In this document: positions 34,340-43,046 of the stretch, piece after piece
Layout of the letters: each line of letters starts with the position of its first letter
How positions within the stretch are numbered: position 1 is the first letter of the stretch
Assembly (NCBI GenBank): GCA_019247715.1
Contig: JAFBAO010000073.1
Location: forward strand, 1 to 61,397
Direction of reading: 5' to 3'
DNA from: Caulobacteraceae bacterium
Lineage (GTDB): Bacteria > Pseudomonadota > Alphaproteobacteria > Caulobacterales > Caulobacteraceae
Length of the DNA: 61,397 nucleotides
Translations under genes and position numbers: made by a program
Notes under the pieces: generated by a model
Database searches by the model: none
Told to the model about the DNA's origin: nothing
What the model saw: the letters and a program-made list of their open reading frames with translations, nothing else

Positions 34340-35557
34340 TCAGACGATCCCCGCCTGGCGCAGGCGGGCGATGTCGGCGTCGCTCCTGCCGAGCGAGCGC
34401 AAGATCTCATCGGTCTGCTCGCCGTGGGCTGGCGCATGGCGATAGACGTCGAAGTGCTGGCCCGAAACCTTCGAAGGCCAGCCGAAGTAGGTGAACGTCC
34501 CGGCGTCCGGGTGCTCCGCATCGAAGATGATCCCCCGGGACTGAATGTGCGGATCGTCCCGGAAGTCCTCGCCCGAATTCGCCGGGCCGATCGCGATGTC
34601 GTGCTCGATCGCGATATCCACCCACTCGCGCTGCGTCTTCGTGTGGAAAATCGCCTGCACCTCCCTGCGTAGGTCCCGCTCCAGGCCCCAGTCGAACACG
34701 AACTTGTCGTCCTTGAAGTGAAGCAGGTCTTCGCGGCCGACGGCGCGGCAGAAGTGGTCCCAGAACTTGTGCTCCATGGCGCAAAACAGAACGAATTTCT
34801 TGTCCTTCGTCTGGTAGCATTGATACTTGGCGCCGCCGCCTCGATCGCCCGTGCGTGGCACGCCGTCGCGGTCGGTTATGCGGTGGTCGTTCAGGACGCT
34901 GTTTGTGGTGTTCACCGAATTGGCGATCACCGCGTCCGCGGCCGAGGTGTCGATGTAGCAGCCCTCGCCGGTGCGCCCGCGGCGCACGAGCGCCGACAAG
35001 GTCGTCATGACGCAATAGACGGCCGCATCCTGGACCGACAGCGCCGGCCCGATCTCGGTCTTGTCCGGGTCCGGGCGCACGAAGCCGTCATCGTCCATCT
35101 TCAGCGGCGCCCCGCCCGCCAAGGCGTTCATCATCTGGCCATGGGTAGGGATCCGCGCATAAGGCCCCTGGGCGCCGTAGCCGCTCACCTGGGCATAGAT
35201 GATGTCGGGCTTGCGCGCCTTCTGGGCCTCGTAGCCAATGCCCAGCTTTGCGCATGCGTCGCCCGCGAAGCCGTCGAGGAACACGTCGGCGGTCTTGTGC
35301 AGCTCCCAGAAGATGGCCTGGCCCTCTTCGGTCTTGAGGTTGAGCGTGACGCTGCGTTTGTTGCGGTTGCCGACCAGGTGATAGACGGAGTTGTGCGGGG
35401 TGATGGTCCCGCCGATGTCGCGCAGATAGTCGCCCACCCGCGGGTTCTCGACCTTGATCACGTCGGCGCCCAGGTCGGCGAACAGCCGTCCGGAGAAGTC
35501 CCCGGTCATCAGGACCGCCGATTCCAGGATGCGCACGCCCTTCAGAAGATCAAACAT
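34340..35557 (-). CDS. CaiB/BaiF-type (family III) CoA-transferase
   Basis: 405 residues from the ATG at 35557 (GAGGG upstream). Family III hallmarks: FADLGADVIKVENPRVGD near residue 30, NRNKRSVTLNLKTEEGQ, SGYGAQGPYARIPTH, and the probable catalytic Asp in ALSVQDAAVYCVM near residue 165. These enzymes move CoA between acids through an aspartyl-CoA anhydride. They are common in bile-acid (BaiF), carnitine and steroid metabolism and in CoA salvage at no ATP cost. It is followed on the same strand after long gaps by an LLM oxidoreductase and a binding protein (reading right to left), so an operon is possible but not tight. Confidence 0.94.
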   Translation of the reverse strand: MFDLLKGVRILESAVLMTGDFSGRLFADLGADVIKVENPRVGDYLRDIGGTITPHNSVYHLVGNRNKRSVTLNLKTEEGQAIFWELHKTADVFLDGFAGDACAKLGIGYEAQKARKPDIIYAQVSGYGAQGPYARIPTHGQMMNALAGGAPLKMDDDGFVRPDPDKTEIGPALSVQDAAVYCVMTTLSALVRRGRTGEGCYIDTSAADAVIANSVNTTNSVLNDHRITDRDGVPRTGDRGGGAKYQCYQTKDKKFVLFCAMEHKFWDHFCRAVGREDLLHFKDDKFVFDWGLERDLRREVQAIFHTKTQREWVDIAIEHDIAIGPANSGEDFRDDPHIQSRGIIFDAEHPDAGTFTYFGWPSKVSGQHFDVYRHAPAHGEQTDEILRSLGRSDADIARLRQAGIV

Positions 35558-35730
35558 AGTCCCTCGCCTTGCTCCGGTCCCGGCCGCCCGACGGGGCGGA
35601 TTCGGGTTTGCGTCGTTTCTGATCGCCGTCGGCTGCAATCGGCGCAGCGCGGACGGCCGGCCGAAGCGGTCGGCCTATGGCTCAGCCCCGTGGCCGGGCG
35701 CGCACCCGCAGCGACCCGATACTGGGCCGT

Positions 35731-36738
35731 TCAGATGTAGGGGATCACCTCCTTGCTCCACAGCTCGAGCGTCTTGCGCCGCTCCTCCGGCGAGCGCTCG
35801 GGACCCACGCCCATGAGGTTGATGTGGGTCATGCCGATGGATTTCTCCCATTCCTTGATCTGGCCGATCATCTGCTGCGGATCGCCCGCCAGCATCCGGC
35901 CGTCGGCGATCTCCTCGAGGCTGATCTTCTCGCCGGCCGCAGCCCGGGCGTAGAAGGTGTCCGCGTCGCCGACGTTCTCCGCGGCCCCGTGGCTCCGATA
36001 GCCGAGGTGCTCCTTCAGCACCGCGGGGATGAAGTTCTCTTCGATGTTCTGGCGCGAGGTCGACAGATAGGCGTTGCGGTAGAGCACCACCGAGCCGGGC
36101 TGGCGGCCCGCCTCGCCGGCGAGCTGGCGGTAGCGCTTGAGATAGACGCTCATGGTCTGGCGGGTGCTCATGTTCTCGGTGAGCAGCCCGTCGGCCCAGT
36201 AGGCGGCGCGCCTCAAAGCCGGCTCGGAAGTCCCGCCGATGAAGATCGGCGGCGGCATGGCGGGCCTGGGCACCAGCGGCACCTTGGGCATCGGGAAGAA
36301 GGGACCCTTGGTCTCGAACACGCCGGTCTGGAAGACGTGGTGCAGCAGCTGCACCGCCTCGTCCATCCGCCTGCCGCGCTCCTTCATGGGGACCTGGAAG
36401 CCGTCGAACTCGTATTGCCGGTAGCCCGTGCCGACCCCGAGCATGATGCGGCCGCCGGAGAGCTCGGCGATCTCCGCCACCTGGTCGGCGATGGCGGCCG
36501 GCGGATAGAGTGGCAGGATCACGATCCCGCTCATCAGTTTCAGCGTGCGGGTGCGGCCGGCCAGCCACGCCAGACGGGTGAGCGGCGCCGGCGAGGCGAA
36601 CTCGGGCGTGAACGAGTGTTGGCCGAAGGTGGTGAACTCGAAGCCGCAGTCCTCGATCAGCTTCGCGTCATCGGAGGTGGCGTCCCAGTTGCGCAGCGTG
36701 CTGGCGCGCCCGACGAGCGCGGTGCCGACCTTGACCAT
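35731..36738 (-). CDS. LLM-class flavin/F420-dependent oxidoreductase
   Basis: 335 residues with the luciferase-like TIM-barrel pattern: KLIEDCGFEFTTFGQHSF, LKLMSGIVILPLYPP, AAIADQVAEIAELSGGRIML, GVGTGYRQYEFDGFQVPM and PPIFIGGTSEPALRRAAYWA. The C terminus ELWSKEVIPYI matches the paralogue at 43167 (ELFGKEVIPFV), so these two form a subgroup within the four LLM proteins in the window. LLM enzymes use FMN or F420 for hydride transfer or monooxygenation on unactivated substrates. The cofactor cannot be decided from sequence by eye. Located between the CoA-transferase and the signal-less binding protein. Confidence 0.92.
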   Translation of the reverse strand: MVKVGTALVGRASTLRNWDATSDDAKLIEDCGFEFTTFGQHSFTPEFASPAPLTRLAWLAGRTRTLKLMSGIVILPLYPPAAIADQVAEIAELSGGRIMLGVGTGYRQYEFDGFQVPMKERGRRMDEAVQLLHHVFQTGVFETKGPFFPMPKVPLVPRPAMPPPIFIGGTSEPALRRAAYWADGLLTENMSTRQTMSVYLKRYRQLAGEAGRQPGSVVLYRNAYLSTSRQNIEENFIPAVLKEHLGYRSHGAAENVGDADTFYARAAAGEKISLEEIADGRMLAGDPQQMIGQIKEWEKSIGMTHINLMGVGPERSPEERRKTLELWSKEVIPYI

Positions 36739-36827
36739 CGAAAATTCCTTTCCCGTCCAATGGGTCTCATGAATGCGCTGGGGAAGGCAAGCCGGCGTCG
36801 CCGCCAGCTTCGCGCGCCCAGTTCCTG

Positions 36828-36863
36828 CACCGCCCCGCTCACCACCACCGCCCCGCTCACCAC
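36828..36863. repeat. Two exact 18-base tandem copies at a gene end
   Basis: CACCGCCCCGCTCACCAC occurs twice in a row. The right copy covers the stop codon of the binding-protein gene, so the duplication lies at its 3' end and duplicates the stop region. Probably a replication-slippage event without function. Confidence 0.7.
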
Positions 36864-38104
36864 GCGCCAGTCCACGGCGGGGGACGCGCTTCGTACGGCT
36901 CGCGTGTGAACACCGGCTTCGCCTTGGCGATCCGGGCGGGATAGACGGGCGTCGAACAGAGCTCCGCGGTCCATGGATGGCGCTGGATCTGGTAGACCCC
37001 GCCGGGGGCGCTGGCGCGCGGCGCCATGTCGCCGGTGGGGAGCCACTCCATCGCGCCCTCCAGGGTGACGATCTTGCCGGACTGCTTCATCGCTTCCGCC
37101 ACCACCGCGTCGGCGTCCATGCTCCCGGCGCTCTGCACGAGATGCGCCCAGATGGCCGGGCCAGTATAGCTGCGTGGGAAGAGGTGCGCCTCGACCCCCG
37201 GCATATGGTGCTGCGCCTTGGCGTCGAGCTCGGCCTGCGTCCCGCCGACGTTGATGCGCGCATCGCCGGCCGGGGCTTTCTCGCCGGGCCCGCCGTGGAA
37301 CTGATAGAGCAGCTCCGGAGGGCCGAAGCCCATGCGGGTGAGCGCCTGGGAGTAGATCATCTCCAGGTAGGGCCACCACAGGCCTCGCCGACGGATCTCG
37401 CGCACGATGCGCATCACCGCCGGGGCGTGGAAGGCCAGGACCACCGCGTCGGCCTTGGCCGCTTCCAGCTTGTCGACGATCCTTCCCCAGCCGTCGAAGT
37501 CGTCGGGGAAGGGCCCGTACTGGCCGTACCAGCGTCCGGCCTTCGGGACCTCCTCCCAGAGCGTGAACTCGATCCCGCCCACCTCGGCGGCGAACCCCTC
37601 CAGCGGCCGGGCGACGGCCTCCCAGCCCGGTCCGCCGGAATGCATGACCGCGACCCGCCCGATCCCGTGCTCCTTCCAGAAGCCGGGGCGCGAGCGCATG
37701 TGGCCATGCAGCGAGGGGCCGCATTGGAGGTGGTAACGCGTGGTCTCGAACAGCGCCGAGTCCGGGGCTCCGACGTTCAGGTTGACGATCCGGGCCGCCT
37801 CGGTGAGGGGCAGGATCTCCTTCTGGATCTCGGAGGAGCCCGAGGAGACGAACACGTCGACCTTGTCCTCCTCGACCAGCCGGCGGACGGCCCGGATGGC
37901 CGGCTCGGGATGGCTCTCGTCGTCGTACTGGATCAGCCGCACCGGCAGCTTGCGGCCGGCCTCCGGGACGTACATGCCGCCGGACGCGTTGACTTCGCGC
38001 ACCCAGACCTGCAGGCCCGTGTAGAGGAAGCGGCTGTCCAGCCAGCACCAGCCCCGGTCGGACCAGGTGACGCCCATCCGGACTTCGTCGCGTGCTGCGG
38101 CCAT
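36857..38104 (-). CDS. Periplasmic-binding-protein type I (Leu/Ile/Val-like) without signal peptide
   Basis: 415 residues. The type I binding fold is recognisable from FLYTGLQVWVREVNASGGMY, LPVRLIQYDDESHPEPAIRA, VDVFVSSGSSEIQKEILPL and AVVLAFHAPAVMRIVREIRR. These are branched-chain ABC receptor (LivK-like) features. The start at 38104 has GGGAGGGAA upstream and the protein begins MAAARDEVRMGVTWSDRGW, going straight into the first strand. There is no hydrophobic export signal or lipobox, and no permease or ATPase genes adjoin. It may therefore be a cytoplasmic sensor (compare AmiC) rather than a transporter part, or the true N terminus may have been lost. Confidence 0.85.
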   Translation of the reverse strand: MAAARDEVRMGVTWSDRGWCWLDSRFLYTGLQVWVREVNASGGMYVPEAGRKLPVRLIQYDDESHPEPAIRAVRRLVEEDKVDVFVSSGSSEIQKEILPLTEAARIVNLNVGAPDSALFETTRYHLQCGPSLHGHMRSRPGFWKEHGIGRVAVMHSGGPGWEAVARPLEGFAAEVGGIEFTLWEEVPKAGRWYGQYGPFPDDFDGWGRIVDKLEAAKADAVVLAFHAPAVMRIVREIRRRGLWWPYLEMIYSQALTRMGFGPPELLYQFHGGPGEKAPAGDARINVGGTQAELDAKAQHHMPGVEAHLFPRSYTGPAIWAHLVQSAGSMDADAVVAEAMKQSGKIVTLEGAMEWLPTGDMAPRASAPGGVYQIQRHPWTAELCSTPVYPARIAKAKPVFTREPYEARPPPWTGAW

Positions 38105-38203
38105 CGCTGCTTCCCTCCCGCGCCGAGCCGCTGGCTTCAGGCCGCGCGATCCGCGCTTACCTCCAGCGTGCGCGGAAAGTCTGGCAGATTGTCCTTCGCC
38201 TTT

Positions 38204-38218
38204 CCACGCAATGTGTGG
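38204..38218. promoter_or_regulatory. Imperfect dyad CCACgCAaTGtGTGG in a divergent region
   Basis: A 15-base near-palindrome in the 214 bp between the binding-protein gene and the SnoaL-like gene, immediately followed by GGAT-N9-ATCC. Located where both promoters must lie. No cognate regulator is encoded nearby. Confidence 0.25.
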
Positions 38219-38318
38219 ATTATCGGCTTATCCCGCGGTGATCAGATCGCGCGCGAGGCTTGACTTCGAGAGGCCGATTTTCGAGGCCCCGAGGCGATGA
38301 GCGACAGGGAGGATGACG

Positions 38319-38756
38319 ATGAAGCTCGGCGCGGACGACTGGGTCCAGCTGCTGCAGGTGCAGAACCTCTACGGGCATGTCCTGGATGGTTTTCTTTGGG
38401 ACAAGCTTGGCGAGGTCTTCGCGCCGGACGGCGTGTTCGACCCGAGCGACGTGGGGCTTCCCGTCATGCGCGGCTTGGCCGAGATCCGCGAGAAGCTGAT
38501 CCCTATCGAGGAGGGGCCGAACCGCGACCACATCCACAACCACGTGGCCACCAACTCGGCCGTGCTTTCCGTCGGCGCCGACGGGATCGTGAAGATGCGC
38601 ACCAAGTATATCGTCGCCGGCGAAACGGACACCCTGTCGTTCGGGGAATACGACGACGACATGGTCAAGACCCCGGACGGCTGGCGCATCAAGCGCCGCA
38701 AGACCCGCCGGGTGACCCGACATCGGCTGGAAAACCTCCCGACCCATCAGGAATGA
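38319..38756 (+). CDS. SnoaL/NTF2-like protein
   Basis: 145 residues. The ATG at 38319 is preferred over the ATG at 38313 because AGGGAGG ends right at 38312. The fold is a small alpha+beta cone: helical start DDWVQLLQVQNLYGHVLDGF, then KLGEVFAPDGVFDPSD and the strand series HIHNHVATNSAVLSV and TPDGWRIKRRKTRRV. This matches the SnoaL_4 group of isomerases, hydratases and binding proteins of polyketide and steroid metabolism. It overlaps no neighbour and is followed after 25 bp by two LLM genes. Which reaction it performs cannot be read. Two more proteins of this fold are at 52118 and 56160. Confidence 0.82.
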   Translation: MKLGADDWVQLLQVQNLYGHVLDGFLWDKLGEVFAPDGVFDPSDVGLPVMRGLAEIREKLIPIEEGPNRDHIHNHVATNSAVLSVGADGIVKMRTKYIVAGETDTLSFGEYDDDMVKTPDGWRIKRRKTRRVTRHRLENLPTHQE

Positions 38757-38781
38757 GATCGGCAAGCGTCAGGAGCCGCAC

Positions 38782-39726
38782 GTGAAGTTTGGCGGGCCAT
38801 TCCCGTGGCAAGGCAGGCTCGCCACGCCGGAGAACATGATCACGGCGGCCAAGGCGGTGGAGCGCCTGGGCTTCGACTACGTCTGGATGGGCGACCACCT
38901 GATGCTGCCGAAGGTGCTGCGCACCCGCTATCCCTACACGGCGGACGGCAAGAACCGGGCCTCCTGGGACCGGAACTTCTTCGAGATGGTGGTCACCGCG
39001 GCGCACGTCTCGGCCCACACCACGACGCTGCGCTTCCACAGCAACATCATGATCCTGCCGCTCCGCACGCCGTTCCTGGTGGCGCGTCAGCTGGCGAGCC
39101 TGGACGCGCTCGCCAAGGGCCGGTTCACCGCCGTCTTCGGCCTCTCGTGGATGAAGGACGAATACGACGCCCTGGGCCTTCCTTGGAGCAAGCGGGGGGC
39201 CATGATGGACGACGGAATCGACGCTCTCAGGGCCCTCTTCGCGGAAGAAGCCCATCACGGACCGTACTACGACTTCGAGGCGAGCTGGCTGCGGCCCCAT
39301 CCGGTGCAGGATCCCTATCCGATCTGGATCGGCGGCGACAGCAACGCGGCCATGCGCCGGGTGGCGTTGCGCGGAGATGGGTGGGCGCCGCACGTGGCGC
39401 GTGGCCCGGAAGGGTGCGCCCGGCTGAAACAAAGGCTGTCCGAGATCGCGCAGATCAGGGCGAAGGCGGGCGCGCCGGCCGCGCCGCTGGCGGTGGCGGC
39501 CGGGATCGGCGAGATCCTCGTCAACGGGCCGCTGACCCGGTTCTCCGAGAAGCGCGACTACTGGCTCGAGGAGATCGCCGGGCTCGAGGAGGCGGGGGTG
39601 ACCCACGTCTCCGCCAATTTCAACGAGATCAATGTCGACCTTCCCCTCCAGGCGGTCCTTGACGAAGCCCAGTGGTTCGCCGAGGAGATCATCGCGAAGA
39701 CGCGATCCCCAGCGTCGGGCGGCTGA
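38782..39726 (+). CDS. LLM-class flavin/F420-dependent oxidoreductase
   Basis: 314 residues from a GTG preceded by AGGAG. Luciferase-like barrel: AKAVERLGFDYVWMGDHLML, TLRFHSNIMILPLRTPFLVA, ASLDALAKGRFTAVFGLSWM and YPIWIGGDSNAAMRRVALRG. Short active-site segments such as MGDHLM and IGGDS are those expected for binding FMN or F420. A hydride transfer on a ring or side-chain carbon is likely; the substrate is unknown. It lies between the SnoaL-like gene and another LLM gene, 51 bp apart, so the three are probably one operon. Confidence 0.92.
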   Translation: MKFGGPFPWQGRLATPENMITAAKAVERLGFDYVWMGDHLMLPKVLRTRYPYTADGKNRASWDRNFFEMVVTAAHVSAHTTTLRFHSNIMILPLRTPFLVARQLASLDALAKGRFTAVFGLSWMKDEYDALGLPWSKRGAMMDDGIDALRALFAEEAHHGPYYDFEASWLRPHPVQDPYPIWIGGDSNAAMRRVALRGDGWAPHVARGPEGCARLKQRLSEIAQIRAKAGAPAAPLAVAAGIGEILVNGPLTRFSEKRDYWLEEIAGLEEAGVTHVSANFNEINVDLPLQAVLDEAQWFAEEIIAKTRSPASGG

Positions 39727-39777
39727 CCGGACGACGGCGCCGCGCCGCGGCTTTCGAGGCCGCCCAGGAGGACCGAA

Positions 39778-40650
39778 ATGCGGATAGGCTGCACGTTTCC
39801 CCAATCCGACATCGGCAACGATCCGGTCGCCATACGCGACTTCGCCCAGGCGGCCGAAGCGCTCGGCTACACCCACATCATGATCTACGACCACGTGCTG
39901 GGGGCGGTGCACGAAGGGCGCGACCCGCCGCTGACCGGGCCCTACACGGAGAACTCGCCCTTTCACGAGCCGATGGTGACCTACGGTTTCCTCGCCGCCG
40001 TCACCAGCAAGATCGAGCTCTGCACCGGCATCGTGATCCTGCCGCAGCGCCAGACGGCGCTGGTCGCCAAACAGGCCGCCGAGGTCGACATCCTGTCAGG
40101 CGGCCGGCTGCGCCTGGGGGTGGGAACGGGGTGGAACCCGGTGGAGTACGAGGGGCTGGGCATGGGCTGGGAGGATCGCGGCGACCGCTACGAGGAGCAG
40201 ATCGCGCTCGTTCGGCGCCTCTGGGACGAGCCGGTGATCGACTTTCGCGGCAAGTTCCACCGCATCGACCGGGCCGGCATCCTGCCGCGACCCTCGAGGC
40301 GCATCCCCATCTGGATGGGCGGCGCGCACGACCGGGTGCTGCGCCGCGCCGCCCGCCTCGCCGACGGGTTCATGTTCAGCCGAGGAGGGCCGCGGTCGCT
40401 CGAGAGCGCAAGGCAGGTGCGCGATTATGTGGCGGCCGAAGGGCGGGACGCCTCCAAGTTCGGCGTGGAAGGCATCCTGAACTACTCGGACGGGCCGGAC
40501 CTGTGGGCCGAGCGTCTCGAAAGCTGGCGCCAGGCCGGCGCCAGCCATGCCTGCGTCAGGACCATGGACGAGCAGCCCATCGGTCCGGCGACCCAGATCC
40601 TGGCGATACGCCGCTACGCCGAGGCCGTGGGCCTGAAGTCCGGATCCTAG
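39778..40650 (+). CDS. LLM-class flavin/F420-dependent oxidoreductase
   Basis: 290 residues, preceded by CCAGGAGGACC. Family pattern: AQAAEALGYTHIMIYDHVLG, SKIELCTGIVILPQRQTALV, DILSGGRLRLGVGTGWNPVE and RIPIWMGGAHDRVLRRAARL. These are the signatures of LLM proteins often annotated F420-dependent (TIGR03619-like). The stop codon TAG at 40648-40650 is formed by the first bases of a 116-base intergenic repeat, so the repeat abuts the gene exactly and the original 3' end could have been altered. Second LLM in this operon and third of four in the window. Confidence 0.92.
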   Translation: MRIGCTFPQSDIGNDPVAIRDFAQAAEALGYTHIMIYDHVLGAVHEGRDPPLTGPYTENSPFHEPMVTYGFLAAVTSKIELCTGIVILPQRQTALVAKQAAEVDILSGGRLRLGVGTGWNPVEYEGLGMGWEDRGDRYEEQIALVRRLWDEPVIDFRGKFHRIDRAGILPRPSRRIPIWMGGAHDRVLRRAARLADGFMFSRGGPRSLESARQVRDYVAAEGRDASKFGVEGILNYSDGPDLWAERLESWRQAGASHACVRTMDEQPIGPATQILAIRRYAEAVGLKSGS

Positions 40651-40761
40651 AGCACGATGCGATCAGACGGAATCGTCTGATCGTTGAATCGTGCTCTAGA
40701 ATTCAAAGACTTGGAGCGCGTTCTCGTCGCAAAAGCGGTTCCACTTTTGCGGAACGCGCTC
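40646..40761. repeat. 116-base intergenic double-hairpin repeat, copy 1 (family A)
   Basis: Identical over 116 bases to the copy at 43047. It contains hairpin 1 (AGAGCACGAT ... ATCGTGCTCT enclosing GATCAGACG/CGTCTGATC) and hairpin 2 (GAGCGCGTTC ... GAACGCGCTC). It provides the stop codon of the preceding LLM gene. Small palindromic units of this form are dispersed in many alphaproteobacterial genomes. Confidence 0.9.
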
Positions 40762-40816
40762 TAGGCGCCCGGTCGTCCGCAGGAGGAAGCTCGCCATGGG
40801 GACGGGCGGGGGGGGC

Positions 40817-41674
40817 CTACTTGTCCGCTACCAGCTCCTGCCTGACCTTCCACGCCCGGCGCTCGTGCATGGTGGGCCGTCTTAGCATCAGGTGCGCGCC
40901 GCGCTTGTGGTTGCCGCTGGTGTCGAGGCCGAAAAGGCGCCGCAGGCGCGGCGGGAACGAGTCCTGCAGTCCGGGCGGCAGGGCGGCGTTCCAATTGACC
41001 TGGGGTCGCACGAAACCCACCGAATAGTAGCAGAAGACCATGGCGCGTTCTTCGTTCTCGGTGACGTTCGCCCCCGACGTGTGCCACAGGCGCCCGTCCA
41101 TCACGATCATCGACCCCGCCTCGGCCTCGAAGGCGCGCGTCAGCCCCAGCGCGTCGACCGGCAGCTCGCTCCGCCAGCGCACCTTGTGGCTCCCCGGGAC
41201 GTAGCGCGTAGCGCCATTGGCCTCGCGCACGTCGTCGAAGCACCAGATGACGTTGACGGACCACGGATCCAGCCACGGCTCGGGAACGACGATCGCCTGA
41301 TCGGCGTGCAGGGTCATCGACAGCGCTCCGGGAAGGGCGATGTTGGCGGTGGCGTTCGAGATCAGGAATTCGCCGCCGAGCAGAGCCGTCGCCATGTCGA
41401 GGGCCAGGGGATGTTCCACCAGGTCGACGAACGCCTGGCCGTGCTCGGGCAGGTTGAGCACACGCACGTTGTGCTCGTTCGGGTCGGTGGGCAAGCCTCG
41501 CGTGGGCAGGCCGCATCGCTCCCGCTCCTCGACCGCGCGCCAGAGGTCCGCCCGAAGCCCCGCGGCCCGGTCAGGGGCGAGGACCCCCGGGATGACGCAC
41601 CAGCCCTCGTCCCGCAGCGCCCGCTTGGCCCGCGCGATCACCTCCGCATCGACCTTCTCGGGAACGTCGTTCAT
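40817..41674 (-). CDS. Phytanoyl-CoA dioxygenase (PhyH)-family oxygenase
   Basis: 285 residues from the ATG at 41674, with GGAGGA and GGAGA upstream; the open frame beyond is a shadow. PhyH pattern: a helical start with DEGWCVIPGVLAPDRAAGL, the proximal iron ligands His-x-Asp in MTLHADQAIVV, and the distal His in MDGRLWHTSGANVTENEER with the 2-oxoglutarate-binding Arg shortly after. GATRYVPGSHKVRW is also typical. The fold uses Fe(II) and 2-oxoglutarate to hydroxylate acyl-CoAs or free hydrophobic acids. It faces away from a TauD-type dioxygenase (44 bp between frames), and the two lie between identical 116-base repeats. Confidence 0.92.
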   Translation of the reverse strand: MNDVPEKVDAEVIARAKRALRDEGWCVIPGVLAPDRAAGLRADLWRAVEERERCGLPTRGLPTDPNEHNVRVLNLPEHGQAFVDLVEHPLALDMATALLGGEFLISNATANIALPGALSMTLHADQAIVVPEPWLDPWSVNVIWCFDDVREANGATRYVPGSHKVRWRSELPVDALGLTRAFEAEAGSMIVMDGRLWHTSGANVTENEERAMVFCYYSVGFVRPQVNWNAALPPGLQDSFPPRLRRLFGLDTSGNHKRGAHLMLRRPTMHERRAWKVRQELVADK

Positions 41675-41717
41675 TCTCCGTCCTCCCGGGCGGTAGGATC
41701 GCCGGCGCCTGGCCGCA

Positions 41718-42752
41718 ATGCAAGCGCTTAAGGTATCCCATTTCCCGCGAGCCGGGGCGGGACACGCTTGCCGCGAACCGGCCCGCATGTATGCTTCGCG
41801 AGCGGTGAGGGCGCCAAGCTGGGTTCCTACGCCTAGGTCGAGAACTGGAGGGCCGAGCAGTGCACGACGGCATGGGCGCCTCGAGTTCACCGTCGCCCCC
41901 AAGGGGGGAACCTTCGGCGCGGAGATCCGGGGCCTGGCGCTGCGCGAGCGCCTGAACGATCCCGAGCTTGGCCGCAAGTTGAAGGCGCTGCTCGCCGAAC
42001 ACCTCGTCCTGATGCTGCCCGGCCAGAATCTCAACGAGGCGGAGCTCGTCGCCTTCGCGCGCCTGTTCGGAGCGCCCCATGAGATGCTGGATCAGGACCG
42101 CCGCCGGCACCCGACCCACAAGGCGCTGGGTCTCTTGGCCTCGCCGGTGGCGGGGACCGACCTGCACAACTACGCGGACATGTGGCACTCGGACGGAAGC
42201 CACGAGGAGAGCCCGGAGTCGGTTTCCATGTTCCAGATGGTCAAGACCTCTCCGCGCGGCGGCGACACCCTCTGGAGCAACCAATACGCCGCGTTCCAGG
42301 CCCTTTCCGGACCCATGCAGGCGCTCGCCCGGACGCTCACCGGGGTGCATCACCATCACGGGACCAAGTACATCGAGGGGATCAGGCCCGATCACGAGCA
42401 CCCCATCGTGCCGGTCCATCCGGTCACGGGCCGCGACTTCCTGTACGTGACCAACGGTTACCTTTCCCACATTCCGCAATTGAGAAAGACGGAAAGCCGG
42501 ATGGTGCTCGACTATTTGCGCGCGATTTCCGTGCAGCCGGAGTTCACGATCCGCCGCAGCCACAGTCCTGGCGACATCGTCGTCTGGGACAATTGGGCGA
42601 CCATGCACTATGGGGCGCACGACTTCGATCCGATGGAAGGCCGGCTCGTCTGGCGCGTCGGGGTCGATACGGGCGCGCCCATGCTGTCGGCCCATCCCGA
42701 GGGCCTCGGGCCGCACTTCGACCAAAGCCGGGCTCAGGCCCGGCTGGTCTGA
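41718..42752 (+). CDS. TauD/TfdA-family 2-oxoglutarate-dependent dioxygenase (probable 5' frameshift)
   Basis: The conserved protein starts at RLEFTVAPKGGTFGAEIRGL (about nt 41877). It continues with MLPGQNLNEAELVAFARLFG, the iron ligands His-x-Asp in DMWHSDGSHEE, and the distal His and Arg in NWATMHYGAHDF and GRLVWRVGV, so it is a complete Fe(II)/2-oxoglutarate dioxygenase of about 290 residues. The first 52 codons of the open frame (ATG 41718, also ATG 41787) look unrelated. A well-placed GGAGGG with GTG 41860 and ATG 41872 lies one base out of frame; one extra G in ATGGGCGCC would join MG-RLEFTV directly. Coordinates give the longest ATG frame. Divergent from the PhyH-type gene. Confidence 0.85.
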   Translation: MQALKVSHFPRAGAGHACREPARMYASRAVRAPSWVPTPRSRTGGPSSARRHGRLEFTVAPKGGTFGAEIRGLALRERLNDPELGRKLKALLAEHLVLMLPGQNLNEAELVAFARLFGAPHEMLDQDRRRHPTHKALGLLASPVAGTDLHNYADMWHSDGSHEESPESVSMFQMVKTSPRGGDTLWSNQYAAFQALSGPMQALARTLTGVHHHHGTKYIEGIRPDHEHPIVPVHPVTGRDFLYVTNGYLSHIPQLRKTESRMVLDYLRAISVQPEFTIRRSHSPGDIVVWDNWATMHYGAHDFDPMEGRLVWRVGVDTGAPMLSAHPEGLGPHFDQSRAQARLV

Positions 42753-43046
42753 CTCGCCCCGCCGGGGGCCTCATCAAGATGACCATGCTTGTCAAGACCG
42801 TGGTGGTGCGCCAGCCGGTATCCCAAGGCCGATCTTCGCCGGCGGCCGGCGCGGCCGGCTCTGCGAGCCGCTGGACAGGCGAGCAGCCCATTGCGCAGGC
42901 GCCCGAGGGATTTCCTCGTGAACACTTGTGAAACCATGGGCGGGCGAGACTGGGCGCGCCCATAATGAAAGTATCCTCACAATCTGGGGCCCGGCTGTCC
43001 GCAGGCGGGCCCCCTTCTTTGCCGGCCCCCCCGCCGAGCGCTCACC
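42753..43046. other. Gene-free stretch after the TauD-type gene
   Basis: About 290 bases containing the terminator at 42986-43020. I see no conserved coding sequence; small frames here (for example 42928-43170) run into the repeat and have no recognisable domain. Beyond it the 116-base repeat fills the gap up to the LLM gene. Confidence 0.5.
42986..43020 (+). terminator. Rho-independent-like terminator
   Basis: GGGGCCCG (42986-42993) pairs exactly with CGGGCCCC (43006-43013) around a 12-base loop and is followed by CTTCTTT. It is the clearest intrinsic terminator in the window and lies about 230 bases after the TauD-type stop, pointing in the same direction. Confidence 0.6.
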
